Assembly (NCBI GenBank): GCA_002495055.1
Contig: DADR01000017.1
Location: 1-21,259 of the forward strand
From: Methanoregula sp. UBA247
GTDB lineage: Archaea > Halobacteriota > Methanomicrobia > Methanomicrobiales > Methanospirillaceae
Length of the DNA stretch: 21,259 bases
Reading direction: 5' to 3'
The translations under genes were made by a program, and so were the position numbers. The notes under the pieces are model-generated. The model had not been told where the DNA came from. It saw only the letters and a program-made list of their open reading frames with translations, and made no database searches. Below are positions 1 through 8,221 of the stretch, in pieces. How positions within the stretch are numbered: the stretch's first letter is position 1; the number at the start of each line of letters is the position of its first letter.

Positions 1-306
1 TGGTTTAAGGGCAATTGCCCTGTCAAACGAGGTGACTGCTTCTTCATCCTGCCCGAGTTCACCAAGCAGAATCCCCCGGTTATTCCACGCCTCAGCAAAC
101 TCTGGTTTAAGGGCAATTGCTCTGTCAAACGAGGTGACTGCTTCTTCATGCCGTCCGAGGTTACAAAGCGCAATCCCCCGGTCATCCCACGCCTCAGCAA
201 ACTCTGGTTTAATGGCAATTGCTCTGTCAAATGAGGTGACTGCTTCTTCAAGCTGTCCGAGCATTAAAAAATTACTCCCCTCCTCAAAATATTGTTCAGC
301 CGTTTT
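1..306. repeat. 102-bp tandem repeat encoding TPR units
   Basis: Units begin at 1, 103 and 205 with tggtttaa(g/t)ggcaattgc. Units one and two are full length and differ at only a few bases; the third diverges after about 60 bases, where the protein head begins. The period is exactly 34 codons, matching one TPR. The repeat continues off the left edge, so copy number is unknown. Confidence 0.9.
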
Positions 307-330
307 TCCAAATATATCGAATAATCCCAT
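1..330 (-). CDS. TPR-repeat protein, N-terminal part (runs off left edge)
   Basis: Reading the minus strand from an ATG at 330 gives 110 codons that stay open to base 1, so the C-terminal end lies outside the window. After a short head (MGLFDIFGKTAEQYFEEG) come three 34-residue tetratricopeptide repeats with the classic pattern of paired helices, e.g. EFAEAWNNRGILLGELGQ followed by DEEAVTSFDRAIALKP. TPR arrays are protein-protein interaction scaffolds; no partner can be named. The repeats are almost identical at DNA level, so the array has expanded recently. No clear Shine-Dalgarno site precedes the ATG, but an AT-rich stretch with a TATA-like element lies at about 355-365. The same strand carries the two upstream genes, 170 bases away. 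The family call is firm; the role is unknown. Confidence 0.85.
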   Translation of the reverse strand, partial: MGLFDIFGKTAEQYFEEGSNFLMLGQLEEAVTSFDRAIAIKPEFAEAWDDRGIALCNLGRHEEAVTSFDRAIALKPEFAEAWNNRGILLGELGQDEEAVTSFDRAIALKP

Positions 331-499
331 CAAGGATTGTCATTATTTTTTTTACTGATATAGGTTTGCAATGATGAATAGATTCACAATGTCAGACGTG
401 AATATACGGTGAAAACCAGATTTAGGGGGCTCCACTTTCTCTCAGCCCGCAGATATCCACCCAAGTACATGCAATGGGGGGAATCCCTCCTAAAAATAA

Positions 500-1600
500 T
501 TAATAATCATCCCAGCGGTTTTTCTTACGCAGGAGGAAATACCCTGCAACGATAACGATTGCAACAATTGCTGCAATAATAATGAAAGTTGTAGTGTTCA
601 GCCAGCTCCCGTCAGTTTTGGTAAGGTCTGTTTTGAAATTAATTGCATCCGTCAGTGACTCATTTCCCTTGTCAAATGCTTCCTTTGATTTCACCCGTGA
701 AAACGCATAGTTCCCCAGCTGGTTAAGGTCTTTTGCCGATGAAAGATATTGTTCTGCACTCTCTTTTTTGGCAATAATCACCGCTAAGCGGGGATCACTC
801 CTGATACTGCGGTTTATCGTGAAGTAACTGATGAGTTCATTGGTCTTTGTGATCGGGAGCTGTGCATTCTCTATCTCTTTTTCAGCCCATGCCTTTTCCA
901 GGAGCATCTCGCCCTCGTTTATCAGAATAGTCGCATTATTGAGAGCTTTTTGAGCATCAGCATAACTTGCATTTTTTGCAGTCTGGATCGCCGATTGTGC
1001 TGCAGTATACTTCTGTTCAGCTACTGATGTGTTTACATCCATCTGGGTCTTGTTGAAGATGTGGATGCGGAAGTTCCACAAATCTGATTCCCGCACGGCA
1101 ATATCCCGGGAAATTTCCGTTGGATTAATAATCAGTCGTTCTCGGGTAAAAACAGATGACGGGATCACGGCATTGTTCCCATCCAGTTCCTGGACAAGGA
1201 CAAGGGTTTTATTCATAGATTTTGTCACCGAAGGAACTGAACCTTCAAGAGTCACACGAACAGATTCTGATACGGATGACGGATATGAAAGCACCCATCC
1301 GCTGATAAAAACGCTGTGACTGCCATCCTGTTGTAAAGCGCTCTCAATACCATCTTTTATCAGTACTCTCCCCCATTTTGGGTTGTTCAGATCCGTGTAC
1401 ATCTGAAGCGTATTCCCCTGGGGAAACGTCTCGCTTCCTGAAGGGGTCATATCGACCTTAAATGACAGGCTGACATTTGTCCCCGCCGTAAGATCTCCGT
1501 TCGGGTTAATCACAGGATTTGAAACAGCAATACCAGCAACGAACTGAATTCCGATGATGAAAAACAGCAGAGTCCCTATACACAGATTTTGTAATTTCAT
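500..1600 (-). CDS. Secreted, C-terminally membrane-anchored surface protein
   Basis: I place the start at the ATG at 1600 (366 residues) rather than the ATG at 1624, because GGGGGAGAGG lies just upstream and a signal peptide begins there (MKLQNLCIGT, hydrophobic to about residue 23, then IAVSNP). The extracellular part has a beta-rich first half, roughly residues 25-180, and a helical, Ala/Lys/Glu-rich second half with several N-x-S/T glycosylation sites. A single membrane helix at about residues 338-358 is followed by a basic tail (RKKNRWDDY). This is the layout of an archaeal envelope protein anchored by its C-terminus and facing outward. I do not recognise a named domain. It lies on the same strand as the SPFH gene upstream, separated by about 180 bases with an AT-rich promoter-like stretch near 1650-1670, so it is probably transcribed separately. 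Confidence 0.8.
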   Translation of the reverse strand: MKLQNLCIGTLLFFIIGIQFVAGIAVSNPVINPNGDLTAGTNVSLSFKVDMTPSGSETFPQGNTLQMYTDLNNPKWGRVLIKDGIESALQQDGSHSVFISGWVLSYPSSVSESVRVTLEGSVPSVTKSMNKTLVLVQELDGNNAVIPSSVFTRERLIINPTEISRDIAVRESDLWNFRIHIFNKTQMDVNTSVAEQKYTAAQSAIQTAKNASYADAQKALNNATILINEGEMLLEKAWAEKEIENAQLPITKTNELISYFTINRSIRSDPRLAVIIAKKESAEQYLSSAKDLNQLGNYAFSRVKSKEAFDKGNESLTDAINFKTDLTKTDGSWLNTTTFIIIAAIVAIVIVAGYFLLRKKNRWDDY

Positions 1601-1783
1601 TGAGCCTCTCCCCCGTTTTGACAAAGAATCGTGATTATCTGGTCTATCATTTTAAAATAATATAATACCTTTCTTTCTCATTTTCACCTCCAAAGAAGAG
1701 CGACTGTGTCTCAAGTGAAAAATACCTAAAAAAATCCGGAACTGTAGTATCCTTACTTGTCGCAAAAATAAAAAAAGAACCAT

Positions 1784-3787
1784 CTACTGCTGAACTTTTT
1801 CACCGCAGGAGTTGCAGAATTTTTCTGTTGGATCCAGCTCAGCATTACACTTCCTGCAGATGATAACTTTTTCGTGCGGATGATCCTGGTGCGGAGGGTG
1901 ATGTGCAGAACCGCTGCCAACAACAACCGGACCACCGTATCCACCTCCACCACCGGTAACGATAGTTGTGCCAGGAACGGCTCCGGGTTCAGCACGGGTG
2001 GATGCGGTCAGTCCCATCTCCTCCAATGATTTGTGATGGACTCTCTCCATGCGGTCCATGGACCGCTCCTCCATCTGCTGCATGCGCTGAACATATGCTT
2101 CCTGGTCCTTCATCCGCTGCTCGTACATTGCCTTGACCTGATCAGAGCCGTATTTTTCTTTGAGTGCTGCGGCAACAGCAGCACTGTCTTTTGCAGAAAG
2201 TGCCATCATCTGCTCTTCGGTCAGGGCTTTTGCATGTTTCATCCTTATGACTTCAGTCAGCTGATCGCCGGCCTTTCCTTCAGCCATGGAAATCTGGGCT
2301 TCGTCCGTTGCACCTGATCGGACCTTCAGGCGCTGGGCTTCAATATCCGCTGCTTTCTGCACTTTATCGAGTTCAAGTGCCTGGTAGCCTGCAGCGTCCT
2401 CGCGTTTTGTTGCCTTCATCTTTCGCAGGAGCTCGATACCTGCTTCAGCCTCTTTTACGTCCTGTCCGCTGACTTTTCCACGCTTCTCGAGATCATAATC
2501 ATCGACAAGTCGTCGTCCTTTGACTTCTTCGTCAAGTACTTCTCCTTTCAGGTCCAGCTGGTGGCGCTGGGTGATGCGCTGGATCATGAGTTGTCGTGCA
2601 TATGCTCTGTCCTGGCGGTTATTTTCAAACACGATCTTCATATCCACCATATCGTTTGCGCGAATCACCCGCCCGCTGTCGATACTATACAGGTATTTTT
2701 CGAGATCTTCGGCATTCTTGAATTCGTTCATTTTGTCGTCAGTAAGCCGTTCACGGATGAGTTTGGTGATCTCATCAAACCGCTTGCGTTCGATCATCTC
2801 CCGCTCACGGTCGATCATCTGGTCAGACCGTTTGATCTCGGTTTCTTTTACCTTGGTAGCAACGCTCTGCTCGTACTGCAGCAGCCCGATTTCGGCCTCG
2901 CTCTTCATTTTTTCGCGCTTTTCAATGAGTTCACGGGATAATGCCCCCCGCTGATGGATGATGTCCTCCCAGTACGATTCGTCATAGTCAAAGTACGGAA
3001 GGTGGACAAGCTGGAGTCCCCAGCGGGAAAGGGTGGTCGTAAGATTGAATTCAAAATCCTGTTGCAGCTCTTTTCTGAGGCCGAGATTGCCGTACAGGTC
3101 TTCAAATGAATGACTTTTGATCTTTGCTTGGAGGACATTCAAAAGTTCATTTCTGATATTGGAGAGCAGATCGATAGTCTCAAGATGTACCCGGGATTTC
3201 ATCAGGTTGTCAAAGAGGAGAACTGGTTTGTCAATCTTGACAATCATCCGGCCTTTAACCCCGGCGTTGAAATTCTCCGAAGTCCGCAGACTCCCGATAG
3301 AGAAATCGACCGGTATATCGCCATCATCCACAAGGATAACGGTGGTTTTTTCATAGAAGTTCAAGGTTTTTAAGAACTCCAGAAGGCTGCTGGCGGTATA
3401 GGTACCGGGGGGCAGATCCCCAAGATATTTTCCCCCTTGTAAAAAGATTGCCTTTGTCCCCTGCATGACCGTGATTTTTTTGGTCAGGCCCAGAAAGTAT
3501 GAATTGAGGTCGGCAACCTCAAACCTGTGTGCCAGATCGTTGGGGCGCCGCTGCCAGACATTTGACTTGCTTAGATCCGGAAATTCTTCCGGGTAAGTAG
3601 ACGCAGTCTGACCGGTTGGCGGCTGGACGGGTGTCCCGCAGTTCGAACAAAATGCTGCACCGAACCGGACAGGCTGACCACAGCTGCTGCATAGCTGACC
3701 AGCGATCAGCTGGCCGCACTGGGAACAGAATTTGCTGTTTTTTTTGTTCTCTGCCCCACATGACCGGCATTTTATTTTATCAAACAT
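1784..3787 (-). CDS. SPFH/band-7 domain protein with zinc ribbons at both ends
   Basis: This 667-residue protein starts with two CxxC zinc ribbons (Cys 7/10/21/24 and 33/36/47/50) and ends with a third (Cys 644/647/658/661). Residues about 105-275 look like an SPFH/band-7 domain of the virion-core-protein-like (YdjI) type. Residues about 280-590 form a long charged helical/coiled-coil stalk, followed by a Gly/His-rich linker (residues 611-638). There is no signal peptide or membrane helix, so it should be cytoplasmic and membrane-associated as an oligomer, as known for flotillin/SPFH proteins. YdjI-type proteins in bacteria sit beside PspA-like membrane-stress genes; here the neighbours are membrane and coiled-coil proteins. 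The ATG at 3787 is preceded by GGGATGGT and a good TATA element at 3829-3836. The domain call is by pattern, moderately firm; the function is inference. Confidence 0.8.
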   Translation of the reverse strand: MFDKIKCRSCGAENKKNSKFCSQCGQLIAGQLCSSCGQPVRFGAAFCSNCGTPVQPPTGQTASTYPEEFPDLSKSNVWQRRPNDLAHRFEVADLNSYFLGLTKKITVMQGTKAIFLQGGKYLGDLPPGTYTASSLLEFLKTLNFYEKTTVILVDDGDIPVDFSIGSLRTSENFNAGVKGRMIVKIDKPVLLFDNLMKSRVHLETIDLLSNIRNELLNVLQAKIKSHSFEDLYGNLGLRKELQQDFEFNLTTTLSRWGLQLVHLPYFDYDESYWEDIIHQRGALSRELIEKREKMKSEAEIGLLQYEQSVATKVKETEIKRSDQMIDREREMIERKRFDEITKLIRERLTDDKMNEFKNAEDLEKYLYSIDSGRVIRANDMVDMKIVFENNRQDRAYARQLMIQRITQRHQLDLKGEVLDEEVKGRRLVDDYDLEKRGKVSGQDVKEAEAGIELLRKMKATKREDAAGYQALELDKVQKAADIEAQRLKVRSGATDEAQISMAEGKAGDQLTEVIRMKHAKALTEEQMMALSAKDSAAVAAALKEKYGSDQVKAMYEQRMKDQEAYVQRMQQMEERSMDRMERVHHKSLEEMGLTASTRAEPGAVPGTTIVTGGGGGYGGPVVVGSGSAHHPPHQDHPHEKVIICRKCNAELDPTEKFCNSCGEKVQQ

Positions 3788-3828
3788 ATGAAGTGACCAT
3801 CCCTCTAGATTACTTAATTACGAACTGT

Positions 3829-3836
3829 TATTTATA
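3829..3836 (-). promoter_or_regulatory. TATA box of the SPFH gene
   Basis: On the minus strand this reads TATAAATA. It should place the transcription start near 3805, giving a leader of about 18 bases before the ATG at 3787. It is a clean archaeal promoter match. Confidence 0.55.
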
Positions 3837-3892
3837 GATGAGGAATAGATTCATCCCTTTTTTAAAATATTCGACTATTGTTTGTACCTTTA

Positions 3893-4261
3893 AAAAGGAT
3901 ACATGATGGGATTAATTTCCCTCCCACCGGGAAAATCAACGCAAATTCAAAGATGTCCTTGATCATCATGAGATCAAACACATCGTTCGCACGTCTGAAA
4001 CACCCCCAGACCAACGGAAAAATCGAACGGTTCTATGGTGAGGTTGAACGGAGAATCAGAAAATTCGGTTCTATCGATAAAATCGTTCACTGGCATAATG
4101 TCATCAAACCTCACATGAGTCTCGATTTCGATGAACCAGGCAATGCTTTTTTGGTACCGATTGCCCCCAGAGAGGATCCTGGCTTATTTGCAGAAATGGT
4201 TAGATGTGTAAAATTAATTCAGGATAGGACAACAAAGAAACTGAAAGGAAAAATTAATTAA
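3893..4261 (+). pseudogene. Decayed DDE (rve-type) transposase, C-terminal remnant
   Basis: The 3' part reads KHPQTNGKIERFYGEVERR and then HWHNVIKPHMSLDFDEP. This is the glutamate-containing end of the retroviral-integrase-like catalytic core found in IS481/IS3-like transposases. Upstream the conserved text continues only by changing frame: a DGINF segment at about 3905-3919 (the DHGTQF-like region around the second catalytic Asp) in the first frame, then SHRENQRKFKDV and HHEIKHIVRT at about 3922-3996 in the +2 frame, then back to the first frame at about 3995. The N-terminal half with the first Asp is missing. At least two frameshifts plus truncation make this non-functional. I saw no terminal inverted repeats. 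The open frame from 3878 to 4261 (127 codons) is therefore not a real intact gene. Confidence 0.8.
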
Positions 4262-4270
4262 TGTCTGACA

Positions 4271-4792
4271 GTGAGTGTATTTTACCCTACTAAGGTGGTG
4301 TGTACTATCGTCACTTGTCCGAATTGTGGAAAAAATACTCCGGAAGGTAAATTTTGTGAACATTGTGGAGCATCTGTGCAGACATCACAGACATTCCAGC
4401 AACCCGCTGGCCAGCAACCGGCTTATACGCAACAACCTGCCAGTCTAAAAAAAGAGAAGAATGCAATAGGAGCAGCACTTCTCTCATTTCTCTTTACCGG
4501 TTCCGGGCAAGTCTACAATGGAGAGACCGGAAAAGGAATAGGTATTCTCATAGGTGCAGTAATTGGGTATTTTCTTTTTGTTATACCTGGCGTCCTTGTC
4601 ATCATCTATGGGATCTATGATGCATATACTACTGCCCAGAAGATGAATAAAGGAGAAATACCCTTTGTTGAAGTGAGCACAGGTAAGATAATTGGGTTTA
4701 TTATTGCAGAAATTGTCATTCTTGCCATTGTTATTTTTATATTTGCAGCATTGCTCTATGAGATGAATGATTATTCCTCTTACTACTACTGA
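4271..4792 (+). CDS. Zinc-ribbon and TM2-domain membrane protein
   Basis: A CxxC-x9-CxxC zinc ribbon (Cys 16/19/29/32 from the 4271 start) is followed by a Gln/Pro-rich linker. Next is a TM2-type domain with GSGQVYNGETGKGIGILIG, two membrane helices at about residues 66-115 and the YDAYTTAQKMNKG end. A third hydrophobic helix lies at about 141-163, before a Tyr-rich tail. TM2 proteins are small membrane proteins of unsettled function, often with N-terminal zinc ribbons in prokaryotes. The start is uncertain: GTG at 4271 opens the frame, but GTG at 4295 or 4298, just before the ribbon, would fit family size better. No ATG is available, and the upstream DNA belongs to the transposase relic, so the native 5' end may have been disturbed. 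The domain call is firm, the start is not. Confidence 0.75.
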   Translation: MSVFYPTKVVCTIVTCPNCGKNTPEGKFCEHCGASVQTSQTFQQPAGQQPAYTQQPASLKKEKNAIGAALLSFLFTGSGQVYNGETGKGIGILIGAVIGYFLFVIPGVLVIIYGIYDAYTTAQKMNKGEIPFVEVSTGKIIGFIIAEIVILAIVIFIFAALLYEMNDYSSYYY

Positions 4793-4947
4793 TTTTTCCA
4801 TAATAATTTTTTCCAGGAGACTATCTCCGTCAGATAAGGAAGACACATTTATACTGAAATTTTTTTAAAATATTGTTCCAGAAAAAACCACTCCCCTTTT
4901 AATACTTGGAAAAACATATTCCGCCACAATAGAGGTACTGATTCCGT

Positions 4948-5448
4948 ATGGTGAATGCATCATCAATTCTTGAATTTTTAGGTAAACTAATACCTGGATA
5001 CGATTATCGTATCAAGAAGAGCCGGTTGAACACCGACCGTTCTGTACGGGAGAAACTGGCACGCGAACTGAAAAAATCAGCACTACTGTTGAAAGAAGTA
5101 AGTGACCTCGCTTATCGTGACAATAAACGAGAAGTAGTGGACCACATCAAGGATATGCTCAAAGCTATCGACCTGTTTATTATCGAGATTGAGGATGCTC
5201 CGTTTGGGCAGTCCCCTTTGTTCAAACAGGATAAGGTAACGGATGATGATATTGACCATATGATTGAATTTGACCGGCAGCTCGTCAGCCAGCTGGAGGT
5301 AATAACCAAATCATCTGAGCTTGTCTATGACCATGTTCTCAAGGGAGAGACAAAGGATATCATCAGGCAGATCCGCATAGTGAAAAAAGAACTCGATATC
5401 ATGAAGAATACGTTTTCTGACCGCCTTGATTACTTCATGAAGCGGTAA
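4948..5448 (+). CDS. Unrecognised all-helical protein, first gene of a two-gene operon
   Basis: This 166-residue, Cys-free, highly charged protein is predicted helical almost throughout, with no signal peptide or membrane segment. It has a short N-terminal amphipathic stretch (SSILEFLGKLIPGYDYRI) and then a likely helical bundle. I do not recognise the family. It ends 13 bases before the next start, and the two genes almost surely form one transcription unit. AGAGGT at 4930-4935 is the likely ribosome site, and a TATA-like TTTTAATACTT lies at about 4897-4907. A membrane-proximal role like that of PspA/ESCRT-type helical proteins is possible given the SPFH gene nearby, but that is inference from context only. 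Confidence 0.75.
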   Translation: MVNASSILEFLGKLIPGYDYRIKKSRLNTDRSVREKLARELKKSALLLKEVSDLAYRDNKREVVDHIKDMLKAIDLFIIEIEDAPFGQSPLFKQDKVTDDDIDHMIEFDRQLVSQLEVITKSSELVYDHVLKGETKDIIRQIRIVKKELDIMKNTFSDRLDYFMKR

Positions 5449-5461
5449 GGGAGGGAGAAGT

Positions 5462-6886
5462 ATGGCAGATGAACCGCTGTTTTTCAGGGACGAAGGAGAG
5501 ATGGGCGATGTGTTCAAGATCGCTCAACAGATCATCGAACAGACGCGCCTGTCCCGTGATGAAAGGGCGCGTGTCACGACAATAACTGAGGATCGGATTA
5601 AACAACTGACCGGGAAATTTATCGAGTACGATACGCTCAATGAACAGAATGCTCAATACCGGAAAAAAATTCATCGGTTGAGAGTCAGGCTGTTTAAAGA
5701 GGAATTATCGGCAGATGATGCAAAAAAAGCCCTTGATACTTTAGTAAATGAACGTGACGGACTAATGAAGAAATATACCGATCTTGTCGCGCTTCTTGAC
5801 GAACAGATGAAAAATATCGATACCGAAATTACATCCCTTGATGCCCGTGAGGTATCGCTTATCCGGCAACGGGACCAGTATCACACTTCACTTCATATGG
5901 AAGTGAAATGGATCGCTGATAGTGAATTAAAAGAAATTGCTGGTCTTAAGGAAAGCTTAAAAAAGAAACGCCAGTCCCTTGTTGAAGAAAAATCCCTGAT
6001 ATTTATAAAAAAGGATGAACTGGCCGAATCTTTTTTGCTGGTCGAAGAAGTCATTGGCAAAAAAAACCGTCGCTATGTTTCTGCAGACGAAGCACGGGCA
6101 TGCGAACTTGATTTTCTTGCACGGTTTGATATGAAAATGCATTCTTATCCCGTGAAAATCTTCTCTCCACGGGAAAGTCTGACGCATACAGTGACAGACT
6201 GGAAGCACCACTATCATTATGATTCTGGCCAGGAATTGGAATCCGGAGGAAAGACCGCTCATGATGCAGCAGGTAAAGTATTCCCCTTGAATGCAGGTTC
6301 TGTCTATACGATTGAACAAAAAGATCTCAAATTTTTCGGGAAAAGCCACAAAAAAATTGTTGTGGAAGCCATTTCCTACGGAAATCTTGGTGATTATGCT
6401 GATCTGGGATTTGACACACGACCGGTAACGATGCCTGCCATTATGGCTTTTCTGCGTCCCATTATCCAGCATGCGGAAGCGGGTGATTATTATCATGCGC
6501 TTGGCATTGCTTCCCCGACTGGATGGGATGACAGTGTCATCAGCTGGGTAACCGGTGGTGGATCAGGCGCCTCATACCTGAGCCGAAATGTCGCGGTATG
6601 TCTTATCGATTCGGGAAATGGTGAAACCTATTACAACCAGAATGACTTACGAATCATCAGTTATGTCGATTATTTCCGGTCAGAATTTGATAAAGAGCGG
6701 ATCGAGAAGCAGAAAAGAATCATCCGGGCCGGGTTTGATACTGTGGAATACCTTGAGTTTGAGAAAATCTTTGAAAAGACAAAAGAGGACCGGTTCATCA
6801 TCCAGAAAGCATTTTACGAGCTTGAGCGGGAAAAAGTAGGAAAGATAAAATTTGTTGAGGGAGTTGGCATGGTGTTTATGCGATAA
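5462..6886 (+). CDS. Coiled-coil protein with unrecognised C-terminal domains
   Basis: This is a 474-residue soluble protein. Residues about 30-205 are strongly heptad-like coiled coil, rich in Lys, Glu, Asp and Arg. Residues about 215-405 form a mixed alpha/beta region with distinctive text such as YYHALGIASPTGWDDS and NVAVCLIDSGNGETYYN. The last 60 residues (helix-helix, then GKIKFVEGVGMVFMR) look like a winged-helix fold, with a recognition-helix-like YLEFEKIF...FIIQKAFYELERE. I cannot name a family. A strong ribosome site, GGGAGGGAGAAG, precedes the ATG. The gene follows the 166-residue helical protein by 13 bases, so the two are probably co-translated partners. A sensor or adaptor role is conceivable, but only by shape. 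Confidence 0.75.
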   Translation: MADEPLFFRDEGEMGDVFKIAQQIIEQTRLSRDERARVTTITEDRIKQLTGKFIEYDTLNEQNAQYRKKIHRLRVRLFKEELSADDAKKALDTLVNERDGLMKKYTDLVALLDEQMKNIDTEITSLDAREVSLIRQRDQYHTSLHMEVKWIADSELKEIAGLKESLKKKRQSLVEEKSLIFIKKDELAESFLLVEEVIGKKNRRYVSADEARACELDFLARFDMKMHSYPVKIFSPRESLTHTVTDWKHHYHYDSGQELESGGKTAHDAAGKVFPLNAGSVYTIEQKDLKFFGKSHKKIVVEAISYGNLGDYADLGFDTRPVTMPAIMAFLRPIIQHAEAGDYYHALGIASPTGWDDSVISWVTGGGSGASYLSRNVAVCLIDSGNGETYYNQNDLRIISYVDYFRSEFDKERIEKQKRIIRAGFDTVEYLEFEKIFEKTKEDRFIIQKAFYELEREKVGKIKFVEGVGMVFMR

Positions 6887-6932
6887 TTCCTGTTGGTCCA
6901 CGGGAAGCGAAAGGATTCATTATACTCCTCTT

Positions 6933-8216
6933 TTACTCTTCTTCAATAACGGTGTGCACAAATGTTATATCTCCATTACCATGCATCCTCGGGTACGTTC
7001 TGAAGGGCAGGGTAAAACCAGAAAAGAACTGGAGGTGAGGACGGCTGATGAAATGAGCATTATTGCCATCAGGTGCCTCAAGGGTTGTCAGATACCTCGG
7101 TGATGAGGAAATCACGTTCTGATATTCATCGGTCGTTTCCCCTACTCTGAAGAACAGTTGTTTGTATTTCAGGATAGTCCCGTAATTGGAGGATGAGGAG
7201 GCCCCGATGATCTTTTCAAGTCGCCGGAGTGAGAAGGTCCGGAGACAGACGGCTGCAATAATAGTCCCTGAGCAGTACAGATAGATATCAGAAAGCCCAT
7301 AGCCGTTCTGCAAGGAAACCAGCTCATCTTTGATTTTTTTAAGATTCCTTCGGGAGGGATAGAGGAAAAAAGGGATCTGGCGATCGATTCCCGGGACGGT
7401 ATTTACCAGAAACGTTGCATAGGAAAAAGCAGGTTGTGGCTTCGACCTTACCCCGAATCGGTTGCGAAGCCTGGATATAATACCAACTCGAAGAGTTGCT
7501 TCATCTCCCGTACCTGGGATCACAGGGGTACTAAGATCTACTTGGGGGATATATTTAAGAATTCTGGTGATCGGTTGCTCCAGCTGTTCATGGGAAAGTA
7601 CCGTACACACAAATCCCGTCTTTGAGTTGATAGTGCCCGGAACGCGGATGATCCGGCGGGTATCAGAAGTAATTTTTGCATCAATCCCTATATCTTCTTC
7701 CTGAACCTGACGGATAATTTCTCTGCGTACTGCCTTTGCCCTGTCCTCCCGGACACGGGGGTCAGGATCTCCGTACTTTTGCGTGTCTTTACAGACCACG
7801 TGAAATCCCTTGCTCCCGGAGAACGCGATATACTTCACCGGTATTGCGTGATCCGTACAAAACCTGATCACCTTCAGAGCATCCTGGCGTGCCATCTCGA
7901 GGTTTGAAGAGGAGAATGGCGAGCGATCAATATCGAACACAATATCGGAGAAGAGAAAAATATTGGCAGAGAGCGGGGTTTTTTCACGCCTCCCTACACA
8001 CTCCGGTGCCAGCCAGCAGCTTGTTGAATAATATACATCGGACGGAAGGTACCGGATCAGCCATCTCTGGAGCGTTTCCCCGTCCCGGATACGATCCTGC
8101 ACCTTGTGAAAGGAGTCATTCGGCAGAAGAATGCGGAAGTGACGGAATGAACAGTGAGTGATGGGAGTGAGATCAGGGACATGACACCGGTAAAAAGAGC
8201 TGACGGGATCGGACAT
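6933..8216 (-). CDS. Archaeo-eukaryotic primase, PriS-like paralogue
   Basis: The three catalytic motifs of the archaeal/eukaryotic primase small subunit are visible. Motif I is the metal-binding DxD in VFDIDRS (Asp 95 and 97), motif II is SGSKGFHV (His 139), and motif III is the D-A-K-I-T-S-D-T-R-R-IIRVPG stretch (Asp 179/185) leading into INSKTG. The usual PriS lead-in YYSTSCWLAP is at 62-71. I see no Cys/His zinc knuckle between motifs. Residues about 285-427 form an extra C-terminal domain (e.g. GYGLSDIYLYCSGTIIAA, MHGNGDITFVHTVIEEE) that I do not recognise from replicative PriS. The protein should make primers or act as a polymerase on DNA. The ATG at 8216 lies 5 bases after the stop of the upstream zinc-ribbon gene and has no Shine-Dalgarno site, suggesting translational coupling. 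No PriL gene is adjacent. It may be a second primase or an accessory repair enzyme. Confidence 0.85.
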   Translation of the reverse strand: MSDPVSSFYRCHVPDLTPITHCSFRHFRILLPNDSFHKVQDRIRDGETLQRWLIRYLPSDVYYSTSCWLAPECVGRREKTPLSANIFLFSDIVFDIDRSPFSSSNLEMARQDALKVIRFCTDHAIPVKYIAFSGSKGFHVVCKDTQKYGDPDPRVREDRAKAVRREIIRQVQEEDIGIDAKITSDTRRIIRVPGTINSKTGFVCTVLSHEQLEQPITRILKYIPQVDLSTPVIPGTGDEATLRVGIISRLRNRFGVRSKPQPAFSYATFLVNTVPGIDRQIPFFLYPSRRNLKKIKDELVSLQNGYGLSDIYLYCSGTIIAAVCLRTFSLRRLEKIIGASSSSNYGTILKYKQLFFRVGETTDEYQNVISSSPRYLTTLEAPDGNNAHFISRPHLQFFSGFTLPFRTYPRMHGNGDITFVHTVIEEE

Positions 8217-8221
8217 TTTAA

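Noticed and set aside
1..306. Possible CRISPR array from regularly spaced repeats
   Set aside because: The 102-bp units are contiguous, without unique spacers, and encode TPR repeats in one frame.
32..358. Open frame on the plus strand over the repeat at the left edge
   Set aside because: It is the antisense of the TPR gene; its repeated text only mirrors the 102-bp units.
2520..2954. Long plus-strand open frames (2520-2954, 2561-2941)
   Set aside because: Both are antisense to the charged helical part of the SPFH gene and have no ribosome site or protein-like composition.
5957..6496. 179-codon minus-strand frame
   Set aside because: Antisense to the coiled-coil gene, rich in Phe, Ile and Cys, no start signal.
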